A stretch of DNA of 38,456 nucleotides from Acidobacteriota bacterium. GTDB taxonomy: Bacteria; Actinomycetota; Acidimicrobiia; Acidimicrobiales; RAAP-2. Below the pieces are notes generated by a model that searched no databases, had not been told where the DNA came from, and worked only from the letters and a program-made list of their open reading frames with translations. Made by a program: the position numbers and the translations under genes. Positions 32,022 through 38,456 of this stretch are shown here, one piece after another (position 1 is the stretch's first letter; each line of letters begins with the position of its first letter). The stretch lies in NCBI GenBank assembly GCA_018971185.1, contig JAGXBH010000018.1, forward strand, positions 1 through 38,456. Reading direction: 5' to 3'.

Positions 32022-33695
32022 ATGAGCACCACCACACCACCGGGGGGAGGACCGGTCAGCGACGAGGCCAAACTCCACGAACTGGGTTACGCCCAGGAGC
32101 TGCGGCGCGGCATGTCGGGTTTCTCGAACTTCGCCGTCTCCTTCACGATCATCTCCATCCTCTCGGGTTGCCTCACCCTCTTCGCCTTCGGCATGAACAC
32201 CGGGGGTCCGATGACGATGATCTGGGGCTGGCTCCTGGTGGGTGCCTTCGTCGTCCTCGTCGGCCTCGGGATGGCGGAGGTGTGCTCGAGCTACCCGACC
32301 GCCGGAGGCCTGTACTACTGGTCGGCGAAGCTCGCCCGCAAGAACTCGGCCCTGTGGTCGTGGTTCACCGGATGGTTCAACCTGCTCGGGCAGGTCGCGG
32401 TCACTGCGGGCATCGACTTCGGTTGCGCGGTGTTCGTCACCGGGTTCCTCCAGTACTCCAACGTCCTCTCGGCGAACGTGGCGCCCCACACCACCCAGCA
32501 CGAGGTGGTGCTGATCACGGCGATCCTCCTGGCCCTGCACGGCCTGCTCAACACCTTCGGGGTCAACCTCGTGGCCCGGCTCGCCGACGTGAGCGTGTGG
32601 TGGCACCTCGTGGGCGTGATCATCATCGTGGGCGTCCTGCTCTTCGTGCCCGCCCATCACGCCAGCGCGTCCTTCGTCTTCACGACCTTCGTCAACAACA
32701 CCGGCTTCGATCGGTACCCCTTCTACGTCTTCTTGATCGGGCTGTTGAACGCGCAGTACACCCTGACGGGCTACGACGCGTCGGCGCACATGACCGAGGA
32801 GACCCACCGGGCGGACGTGGCCGGTCCCAAGGGCATCGTCATGTCCATCGTCGTCTCGATCGTCGCCGGCTGGGTCCTACTCGTCGGCGTGAGCTTCGCG
32901 ATCCAACCAGGGAAGTACTCGTCCGAGGCGGGCGCCCTGGTCGCCCCGGGCCAGATCTTCATCGACGCCCTGGGCAAGAGCGGCGGGCTCTTCCTGCTCC
33001 TGATCGCCATCGTGGCCCAGTTCTTCTGCGGCATGTCGAGCGTCACGGCCAACTCGCGCATGATCTACGCGTTCTCGCGCGACGGGGCGGTCCCGGGGCA
33101 CCGGACGTGGCACAAGATCAACGCGCGCACGCGCACCCCGACCAACGCCATCTGGCTGGCCGCCGTGGGGGCCTTCATCCTCGTCATCCCCTACTGGTTC
33201 AACTCCGCCGCGTACGCCGCGGTCACGTCGATCGCGGTGATCGGTCTCTACATCGCCTACATCATCCCGGTGTTCCTGCGGGTGCGCGCGGGCAGCGGAT
33301 TCAGGGCGGGCCCGTGGAACCTAGGTCGCTGGGGCGTCCTCAACGGTGTCGTCGCCACCGCGTGGACGGTCTTCATCTGCATCATGCTGCTCCTCCCCCA
33401 GCTCAGTCCGATCACGGTGTCGACGTTCAACTACGCGCCCGTCGCCGTCCTCGTCGTCATCGGCTTCGCCACCATCTACTGGCTGACCAGCGCACGCAAG
33501 TGGTTCACCGGCCCCAAGGTCCAGGGGACGGCGCAGGAGCTCGCCGCCATCGAGCGCGAGCTCAATCTCGAGGAGGTCGTCGAGGAGGAACACCTGCACG
33601 AACTGCTCCACCACCCGATCGAGACCATCGAACGAGAGATCCACGAACACGCGCACGAACACGCGCACGAAGACGAGGACCCCAGCGCACACTAG
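32022..33695 (+). CDS. APC-family amino acid/amine permease with His-rich tail
   Basis: 557 residues, about twelve membrane segments. The opening LRRGMSGFSNFAVSFTIISILSG and the GYDASAHMTEET motif after segment 6 are typical of the amino acid/choline (GABA-permease-like) branch of the APC superfamily. AAGGAGG before ATG 32022 fixes the start. The C-terminal ~50 residues after the last segment are acidic and His-rich (EEEHLHELLHHP..., HEHAHEHAHEDED), encoded in part by 12-bp tandem repeats. Shared gap with the ligase operon suggests it imports the pathway's substrate. It ends 65 bases from the convergent deacetylase gene. Confidence 0.93.
   Translation: MSTTTPPGGGPVSDEAKLHELGYAQELRRGMSGFSNFAVSFTIISILSGCLTLFAFGMNTGGPMTMIWGWLLVGAFVVLVGLGMAEVCSSYPTAGGLYYWSAKLARKNSALWSWFTGWFNLLGQVAVTAGIDFGCAVFVTGFLQYSNVLSANVAPHTTQHEVVLITAILLALHGLLNTFGVNLVARLADVSVWWHLVGVIIIVGVLLFVPAHHASASFVFTTFVNNTGFDRYPFYVFLIGLLNAQYTLTGYDASAHMTEETHRADVAGPKGIVMSIVVSIVAGWVLLVGVSFAIQPGKYSSEAGALVAPGQIFIDALGKSGGLFLLLIAIVAQFFCGMSSVTANSRMIYAFSRDGAVPGHRTWHKINARTRTPTNAIWLAAVGAFILVIPYWFNSAAYAAVTSIAVIGLYIAYIIPVFLRVRAGSGFRAGPWNLGRWGVLNGVVATAWTVFICIMLLLPQLSPITVSTFNYAPVAVLVVIGFATIYWLTSARKWFTGPKVQGTAQELAAIERELNLEEVVEEEHLHELLHHPIETIEREIHEHAHEHAHEDEDPSAH
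33642..33677 (+). repeat. 12-bp tandem repeat coding for the His-rich tail
   Basis: CACGAACACGCG occurs twice in a row (33642-33653 and 33654-33665) followed by a third, degenerate unit CACGAAGACGAG (33666-33677). Each unit codes for His-Glu-His-Ala or a variant, so slippage would change tail length without shifting the frame. Confidence 0.7.
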
Positions 33696-33714
33696 GGCGA
33701 GAAGGAGTGATCAG

Positions 33715-33737
33715 CGTGGGGCGCTGCGCGCCCCACG
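33715..33737. terminator. Hairpin between convergent genes
   Basis: CGTGGGGCGC (33715-33724) and GCGCCCCACG (33728-33737) form a perfect 10-bp GC-rich stem with a TGC loop. It lies between the permease (+) stop and the deacetylase (-) stop, so it could stop transcription in both directions. No U-tract flanks it. Confidence 0.55.
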
Positions 33738-33760
33738 ACGCGACCGCGCGCCAGCGGCGG

Positions 33761-34624
33761 TCAGCGATACCCGGCGAAGATGTCCTTCACGTTGCCCTCG
33801 AGTCCCCGGGGGTTCGTCACCCTCACGAACCACTCGACACCCATCGCGAGACGGAACTCCTCCTTGGACATCTTGAGCCAGAACGAGCCGCTCAGCTGCG
33901 AGGCGTGCGCCGCCAGCGCGTCGTACTTGGCGTCGGTGACCGTGCTCACGTCGATGGTGGCGCCGATGCGATCGTCCGGGGTCCCCATGTGCAACGGCTC
34001 GCCGTCCACACTGGGCGGGCCCTCGGGTTCGCGCACGACGCCCCGCGCGGCGTCCTCCTGAGCCTGACGGCGCGCCTCCTCCTCCCAGCGAGCGCGCATC
34101 ACCTCCATCACGGAGTCGGGGATGGCGTTGTAGTAGAGCGTGGGCTCGTAGTCGATCATCTGGAGGGCGGCGCGCGTGATGCGATTGGCCTGGATGTGAT
34201 CGGGGTGCCCGTAGAAGCCGACCTCGTTGTACGTCACCACCACCTGGGGCCGCTCGGCCGTGAGGACCTCCGCGAGCCGCGCCGCGGCCTCTTCGACCGG
34301 CGTCGCCCAGAAGCTCTCGGGGTCGTCGTTCTGGGGCCAACCCATCATCCCCGAGTCGCGGTAGCCGAGGCGCACGAGGCGCTCGATGCCCAGTACCACC
34401 ACCGACTGGTCCAGTTCGCGCGCGCGGATCGCGGCGACCTCGTCACCGTCGTGGTGGTCGGCGTCGGGTTTCGCCCCGTCGGGAGTGTCACCGCACTCGC
34501 CGTTGGTGCACGTCACGAGCACCGTGCGCACCCCCTGATCGGCGAGCAACCGGTAGAGGCCGCCGGTGGAGGTGGCCTCGTCGTCGGGGTGGGCGTGCAC
34601 CGCCAGGAACGTCAGATCACTCAC
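33761..34624 (-). CDS. PIG-L family N-acetylglucosamine deacetylase / Mca-like amidase
   Basis: 287 residues, cytosolic zinc hydrolase. Zinc/catalytic motifs AHPDDEATSTGG (about 10-21) and the second His in GFYGHPDHIQANR, plus HASQ near the C-terminus. Length is close to that of mycothiol S-conjugate amidase (about 288), and family members deacetylate GlcNAc-inositol or cleave mycothiol adducts. GTG 34624 overlaps the previous stop by GTGA. Mca or an MshB paralogue are both possible; sequence alone does not settle it. Confidence 0.88.
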   Translation of the reverse strand: MSDLTFLAVHAHPDDEATSTGGLYRLLADQGVRTVLVTCTNGECGDTPDGAKPDADHHDGDEVAAIRARELDQSVVVLGIERLVRLGYRDSGMMGWPQNDDPESFWATPVEEAAARLAEVLTAERPQVVVTYNEVGFYGHPDHIQANRITRAALQMIDYEPTLYYNAIPDSVMEVMRARWEEEARRQAQEDAARGVVREPEGPPSVDGEPLHMGTPDDRIGATIDVSTVTDAKYDALAAHASQLSGSFWLKMSKEEFRLAMGVEWFVRVTNPRGLEGNVKDIFAGYR

Positions 34625-35436
34625 GCCAGTCCTCCAAACAGATCATCGCCACAGGCTAGCGACGAGTGGTCCCGATGCCAACCGAGCTGGTAGTACTCGG
34701 TGCCGAAGATGAGGGCGAACAGGTCCGGGCCCATGGTGACCAGATCGGCGTTATCGCTCTGGGACGCGTGCGTCGCGATCGCGCGCTGCTTGAGCGCGCT
34801 GAATCGCGAGACGTCCATGACACTCGCCACCGACTCGTCCGCGACGTCGGCGACGGCGTCCTCGACCCACGCCGGCAGGAAGACGCCCGCTCCGCGCGCC
34901 TCTTCGATGAAGCGCCGCAAGACCCCGCGCGGCACCACCGGGTAGAAGAGGCGCTGCGCGCTCGAGCTCAACTCGACCGCGCGACGGGTGACCGCGTGGG
35001 CCATGACGTGGTCGGGATGACCGTAAAAGCCGTTCTCGTCGTAGGTCACCACCACCGTCGCGTCCTCCTGGTCGATGACCGCGGCGATGATCCTCGCCGT
35101 GGCGTCGACATCGGCGTTCATGAAGGCGTCAGGGTCGGCGTTGCTCGGCCATCGCGTCATCCCGGAATCCAGGAATCCCAGGGTGACCAGACGGCTCACC
35201 CCGACCAGGGCGGCGGCGCGCTGCAACTCACCGGCGCGCGTCGCGCGCGTCGAGAGGGCGTCGTGCCCCTCGTCGCAACCCGCGCGACCGGCCTGATCGA
35301 TGCCGAGCTGGCCGAGGGTGCAGGTCACCAGGACCACTCGATCGCCCCGTTCGGCGTAGTGCGAGGTGACGCCCGCGGTGAACAGCGATTCGTCGTCGGG
35401 GTGCGCGTGGACGCACAGGAGGGTTCGAGAACTCAT
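34621..35436 (-). CDS. PIG-L family deacetylase, MshB-like
   Basis: 271 residues. The N-terminal VHAHPDDESLFTAGVTSHYAERGDRV...VTCTLGQLG is close to the MshB pattern; the second zinc motif reads GFYGHPDHVMAHAV and HASQ follows. MshB removes acetate from GlcNAc-inositol in mycothiol synthesis. ATG 35436 has no Shine-Dalgarno sequence but a TAACCT box six bases before it (35443-35448), inside the end of the NRAMP gene, so it may be made from a leaderless transcript as well as from read-through. It is translationally coupled to the second deacetylase. Confidence 0.88.
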   Translation of the reverse strand: MSSRTLLCVHAHPDDESLFTAGVTSHYAERGDRVVLVTCTLGQLGIDQAGRAGCDEGHDALSTRATRAGELQRAAALVGVSRLVTLGFLDSGMTRWPSNADPDAFMNADVDATARIIAAVIDQEDATVVVTYDENGFYGHPDHVMAHAVTRRAVELSSSAQRLFYPVVPRGVLRRFIEEARGAGVFLPAWVEDAVADVADESVASVMDVSRFSALKQRAIATHASQSDNADLVTMGPDLFALIFGTEYYQLGWHRDHSSLACGDDLFGGLA

Positions 35437-35442
35437 CCCACG

Positions 35443-35448
35443 AGGTTA
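35443..35448 (-). promoter_or_regulatory. TAACCT -10 box of the first PIG-L gene (leaderless)
   Basis: On the minus strand TAACCT is followed by six bases and the ATG at 35436. The box overlaps the NRAMP stop codon. Confidence 0.45.
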
Positions 35449-37023
35449 GGAGGTGGCCAGTTGGATGACGCGCACGACCAACAGGGCGCCCGCGGTGAAC
35501 AAGTACGCGCTCTGGCCGCGCATCAGCCAGCGTCGGGCGCGCGAGGCCGGCAGGGGCGTCAGTAGGTTGAGCCGGGGAGTGCGCCAGTCGCGGCGATCGG
35601 TCTCGAAGGTGGGGACCGGGGCCATCCGGGCGAGTCCGAGGGGCAGGCCGACCACGAGACCGACTAAGGCGAACCCGCCCAGCCACCCGAGCAGGGCGAT
35701 CACGTTGATCGACGCGAACAGCGTGGAGACCATGAGACCGATCGACAGGACCACCAAGATGGTGATGATGACGATGGCCAGGACGTTCAGCCACTTGGGA
35801 TTGGTCCAGGGACCCATGATGGCGCGGTCGTTGCACAGCAGTAGCACGATGATGGTGGTCGAGGGCAGCATCAGACCGCCGATGGCCTGGACGCCGAGGG
35901 TGATCAGTCCGAGGGGCGCGTGAGGGATCAACGCCACGGTGCCGGCGAGCGCCAGTAGTGCGGCGAAGCCGCCGTAGAAGCCCTTGGCCTCGGAGAAGCG
36001 CGCGTTGAGCCCGAGGTTGGAATTGGACAGGTCGCTGATGGCGTAGGAACTCGCGAGCGTGACCACGGCGGCACCGATCACCGACGCGTTGAGCAGGAGG
36101 ATCGCGAAGATGCCCCCCGCGCCGTGGCCGGCGTAGTGGTTCAGCCCGCGCGCCACGTCGAGGGTCGACGTGTACGCGTTGGTCCCGCCGTGGCGCGAGA
36201 GCACCGACGCGGTGGCGGCCACCAGGGCCGAGGCTCCGATGACCACGATGAACGAGCCGATGATGGTGTCCACCCGCTCGTAGTTGAGCCAGCGAGGAGT
36301 GATCTTCTTGTCGACGATGTTGGACTCCTGGAAGAAGAGCTGCCAGGGGGCCACGGTGGTGCCGATGATGGAGATGATCAAGAGCACCGCACTCGACGTC
36401 GCGCCGCCGCGGATGCTCGGGCTGACGGCGTGGACCACCACGGCGTGCCACTGCGGCCGGGTCACCACGACCAAGGGCACGACGAAGAGGTTGACCACGA
36501 CGAAGAGCATCATGAATCGTTCCCAGCGACGGAACGAGCCCGTGGTGGTCACCGCGAAGAGAAGCGCCACCGCCACCGGGACCGACCACACGGGCGAGAC
36601 GCCGAAGTACTGCATCGACAACGAGATACCGATGAACTCGGTGATGATGATGAGGAAGTTCAAGAACAGGATCGAGTAGATCGAGAGATTGCCCCAGTAG
36701 CGTCCGAAGCGCTCGCGGATCAGGCGACCGTGTCCGACGCCGGTGACCGCGCCGAGGCGCGCGACCATCTCCTGGATGACGATGAGGACCGGGATGAGCA
36801 ATGGCAGGGTCCACAACAGGGTGTAGCCGTAGTTCTGTCCGGCCTGGGCGTAGGTCGATACGCCGCCGGCGTCGTTGTCGCCGATCATGACGATCAGCCC
36901 CGGACCGATGATGGCGAGCAGGGTCAAGAGACGAGCGCGAAGGCCGCGCCGGCCGCCGGTGTCGTGGGACGTGATGGTGCCGAAGGCACCGCTGATCTGA
37001 TTCTCGGTCGACTTCTCGCTCAC
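35446..37023 (-). CDS. NRAMP-family divalent metal transporter of a divergent (Mg2+-like) type
   Basis: 525 residues, about eleven membrane segments in the LeuT-like fold. Segment 1 reads GPGLIVMIGDNDAGG, where classical NRAMP has DPGN: the Asp is kept (Asp51) but Pro and the metal-binding Asn are Ala and Gly. Segment 6 reads GTTVAPWQLFFQES, where classical NRAMP has a metal-binding Met (MPH); here it is Ala225. Loss of the soft Met ligand is described for NRAMP-related magnesium transporters. AGGAGGT lies 6 bases before GTG 37023. The upstream MgtE-like sensor gene (177-base gap) also points to Mg2+. A manganese or iron carrier remains possible. Confidence 0.88.
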   Translation of the reverse strand: MSEKSTENQISGAFGTITSHDTGGRRGLRARLLTLLAIIGPGLIVMIGDNDAGGVSTYAQAGQNYGYTLLWTLPLLIPVLIVIQEMVARLGAVTGVGHGRLIRERFGRYWGNLSIYSILFLNFLIIITEFIGISLSMQYFGVSPVWSVPVAVALLFAVTTTGSFRRWERFMMLFVVVNLFVVPLVVVTRPQWHAVVVHAVSPSIRGGATSSAVLLIISIIGTTVAPWQLFFQESNIVDKKITPRWLNYERVDTIIGSFIVVIGASALVAATASVLSRHGGTNAYTSTLDVARGLNHYAGHGAGGIFAILLLNASVIGAAVVTLASSYAISDLSNSNLGLNARFSEAKGFYGGFAALLALAGTVALIPHAPLGLITLGVQAIGGLMLPSTTIIVLLLCNDRAIMGPWTNPKWLNVLAIVIITILVVLSIGLMVSTLFASINVIALLGWLGGFALVGLVVGLPLGLARMAPVPTFETDRRDWRTPRLNLLTPLPASRARRWLMRGQSAYLFTAGALLVVRVIQLATS

Positions 37024-37200
37024 TGCGGCACCTCCTCTCGTTCTCTCGTGGTCGCGGGTGACACAACCACGCACGAGGGGTCCTAGGGCCGCGCCGCGCC
37101 TCTCACGAATGGTTGCGTCGTGTGATCAATCTCTCTGTGACCGGTACTAGGGGGTTTCAGACGAGCCTCCTTAGAACGTGGCGACGGGCGGACGCGGTCG
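37024..37200 (-). promoter_or_regulatory. 177-bp leader between the MgtE-like and NRAMP genes
   Basis: A long gap within what is otherwise a same-strand pair. Near the NRAMP ribosome binding site the arms CGTGGT/ACCACG (37047-37052 and 37066-37071) can pair. The region has a CTAAGGAGG...CCCCCTAG pairing further upstream. I could not match it to the M-box or yybP-ykoY riboswitches by eye. It may hold a separate promoter or an ion-responsive leader. Confidence 0.35.
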
Positions 37201-38456
37201 TCATTCCTCGACCGCCGTCATCCCGAACTCCTTGCGCCAACCCTGGGGGAGGAGCTCCTCGAGGAGGTCGTCCACCGTGATCACCCCGATCATGACGGCG
37301 TGGTCCTCGTCGAGCACCGGCAGCACGGTCAGGTTGAAGTCGCTCATCTTGCGCGCCACGCGGTGCAGGTCCCAGTGCGGGTGCACGTGCGCCAACTGCG
37401 GACGCGCCACGCTGACCGCCAGTTCGACGTCGCGGGCCTTCACCAGCGACCCCAGCGAGGCCGAGCCGATCGGCTTGCCCCGCTCGTCGATCACGAAGAC
37501 CGCGTGCAGGGACTCCGCCGGGACGTTGGAGGCGCGAATGGCCTGGATCGCGTCGGCCACCGTCGCGCGGTCGCTCACCGAGACGAAGTCGGTGTTCATC
37601 AGGCCGCCCGCGGTGTCGGCGTTGTAGGAGAGGAGCTGGCGCACCTTGACCTGCTGGGGCGCGGGGAGCCCCTCGAGGATCGGCAGTCGACGGTCCTGGT
37701 CGATCTCGCTGATGAGGTCCGCGGCGTTGTCGGGCTCCATCCGCGTGAGCAGACGCGCCGCCTCCACGTCGCTGCGAGCCTCGAGGAACTCGAGCTGGTG
37801 CTCGGTGTCGAGTTCCTCGAAGACGTCAGCCTCCAACTCCCGGTCCAGCCCCACCGCCTCGATGATCTCCTCGCCCTCCTCGTGGCTCGCCTGCTCCACG
37901 AGGTCGGCGATCTGCGCGGGATGAAGACGCGACAACTTGCGGTAGGGGATCCGAAGGCGCGCCGAGGGCACGTGCGAGACGAAGGGCTCGATCGAGGCGA
38001 AGTCGACGATGGCGTCGGGCTGGAGGCGCCGACCCATCCGCGGGCCCAGCACGCGGCGAAGGAACGGGCGACGGCCGGGGTCGACACCCACCACCTCCCA
38101 ACGTCCGTCGATCTGCGCGATCTCGATCTCGTTGGCGATGATGAGTCGTCCCCGCACCAGATTGATCAAGTGGCGCGCCAGCAGGTCCTCGGCGAGCAAC
38201 AACTCGCCCGGGCGACGTTCGAACCGACGCAGGTCGACCCGCTTGCCCTGGAAGGTCATGCGACCCTGGGCGAGCCCGCCGATCTTGCGAATGGGGACGA
38301 AGAGATTGCGTCCCTCGATCTTGATCACCGCCCCGACGATGGGCGGATGGGGGTCGTCGCCCAACCGGGCCACCAAGTCCTGGACGCGACCGATCCGATC
38401 ACCGTCTTGATCGAAGATCGGACGGCGCAGGAACGTGGAGAGATGGAGGATTTCAG
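37201..38456 (-). CDS. PRC-barrel / MgtE N-domain / CBS-pair protein without a channel domain (5' end outside window)
   Basis: The frame is open from 37201 to the right edge, about 418 codons, and the earliest residues (ILHLSTFLRRPIFDQDGDRIGRV) are already the PRC-barrel, so the start lies outside. Then follow a second barrel-like part, the MgtE N domain (HPAQIADLV...EELDTEHQLEFLE...MEPDNAADLISE), its junction SYNADTAGGLM, and two CBS domains (FVSVSDRATVADAI; LTVLPVLDEDHAVMIGVITVDDLL). The protein stops there; MgtE would continue with a transmembrane channel. In MgtE these cytosolic parts bind Mg2+ and close the channel. Here they would act in trans, probably on the NRAMP-type transporter encoded next. 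Confidence 0.9.
   Translation of the reverse strand, partial: EILHLSTFLRRPIFDQDGDRIGRVQDLVARLGDDPHPPIVGAVIKIEGRNLFVPIRKIGGLAQGRMTFQGKRVDLRRFERRPGELLLAEDLLARHLINLVRGRLIIANEIEIAQIDGRWEVVGVDPGRRPFLRRVLGPRMGRRLQPDAIVDFASIEPFVSHVPSARLRIPYRKLSRLHPAQIADLVEQASHEEGEEIIEAVGLDRELEADVFEELDTEHQLEFLEARSDVEAARLLTRMEPDNAADLISEIDQDRRLPILEGLPAPQQVKVRQLLSYNADTAGGLMNTDFVSVSDRATVADAIQAIRASNVPAESLHAVFVIDERGKPIGSASLGSLVKARDVELAVSVARPQLAHVHPHWDLHRVARKMSDFNLTVLPVLDEDHAVMIGVITVDDLLEELLPQGWRKEFGMTAVEE

Noticed and set aside
37024..37200. M-box or yybP-ykoY riboswitch before the NRAMP-type gene
   Set aside because: The conserved loop sequences of these RNAs are not visible; only generic hairpins are. It is reported as an unexplained leader instead.
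1..38456. Mobile elements, CRISPR array, tRNA or rRNA
   Set aside because: No transposase or integrase motifs, regular spaced repeats, cloverleaf or rRNA sequences were seen; base use is even across the window.

Overview
The window is GC-rich chromosomal DNA from an actinobacterium. It has many GTG starts, strong C/G bias at third codon positions, a pair of MshB/Mca-type PIG-L deacetylases, and TANNNT boxes only 5-10 bases before start codons, which suggests frequent leaderless transcription. The style resembles the class Acidimicrobiia, but that is an impression and no marker here proves it. I see no rRNA, tRNA, CRISPR array, insertion sequence or phage gene. Gene density is high and most starts can be set from ribosome binding sites or stop/start overlaps.

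Layout, left to right. 1-2136 (-): a secreted protein, cut by the window edge, with repeated cysteine pairs and fibronectin-III-like modules. 2713-6800 (-): an ABC importer operon (binding protein, two permeases, ATPase) of the iron/polyamine/phosphonate type, with a 19-bp perfect hairpin between the binding-protein gene and the first permease. 7135-9344 (-): a NatA/NatB-like ABC-2 exporter. 9500-10972 (+): a DUF3592-like membrane protein and an alpha/beta hydrolase. 11074-12453 (+): tryptophanase. 12524-13959 (+): an AI-2E-family membrane protein and a 61-residue membrane protein. 13963-15272 (-): a PEBP-family protein and a TetR regulator, divergent from an ABC-F ATPase (15488-17233). 17263-21652 (-): a five-gene operon joining an NMT1/THI5-type ABC importer to a ribokinase-family sugar kinase and a nucleoside hydrolase, which looks like a nucleoside or base uptake and salvage unit. 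21803-23850 (+): a MacB/FtsX-type permease and its ATPase. 23919-27516 (+): ychF, ahcY and a cysteine/cystathionine synthase-family enzyme. 27533-31019 (-): glutamine-synthetase-like ligase, aldehyde dehydrogenase and SDR, divergent from 31205-33695 (+), an SDR and an APC permease with a histidine-rich tail; together these look like amine or amino-acid catabolism by gamma-glutamylation. 33761-35436 (-): two PIG-L deacetylases. 35446-38456 (-): an NRAMP-family transporter behind a PRC-barrel/MgtE-N/CBS protein that runs off the right edge.

The most interesting part is the right end. The NRAMP homologue lacks both the Asn and the Met metal ligands of classical NRAMP proteins, and sits directly downstream of a soluble protein built from the Mg2+-sensing cytosolic parts of MgtE without its channel. 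I infer a Mg2+ uptake system in which an MgtE-type sensor acts in trans on an NRAMP-fold transporter. Other notable points are the RBS-sequestering hairpin in the left ABC operon, the nested hairpin over the ychF promoter, the nucleoside-salvage operon, and the cysteine-pair repeats of the first protein.
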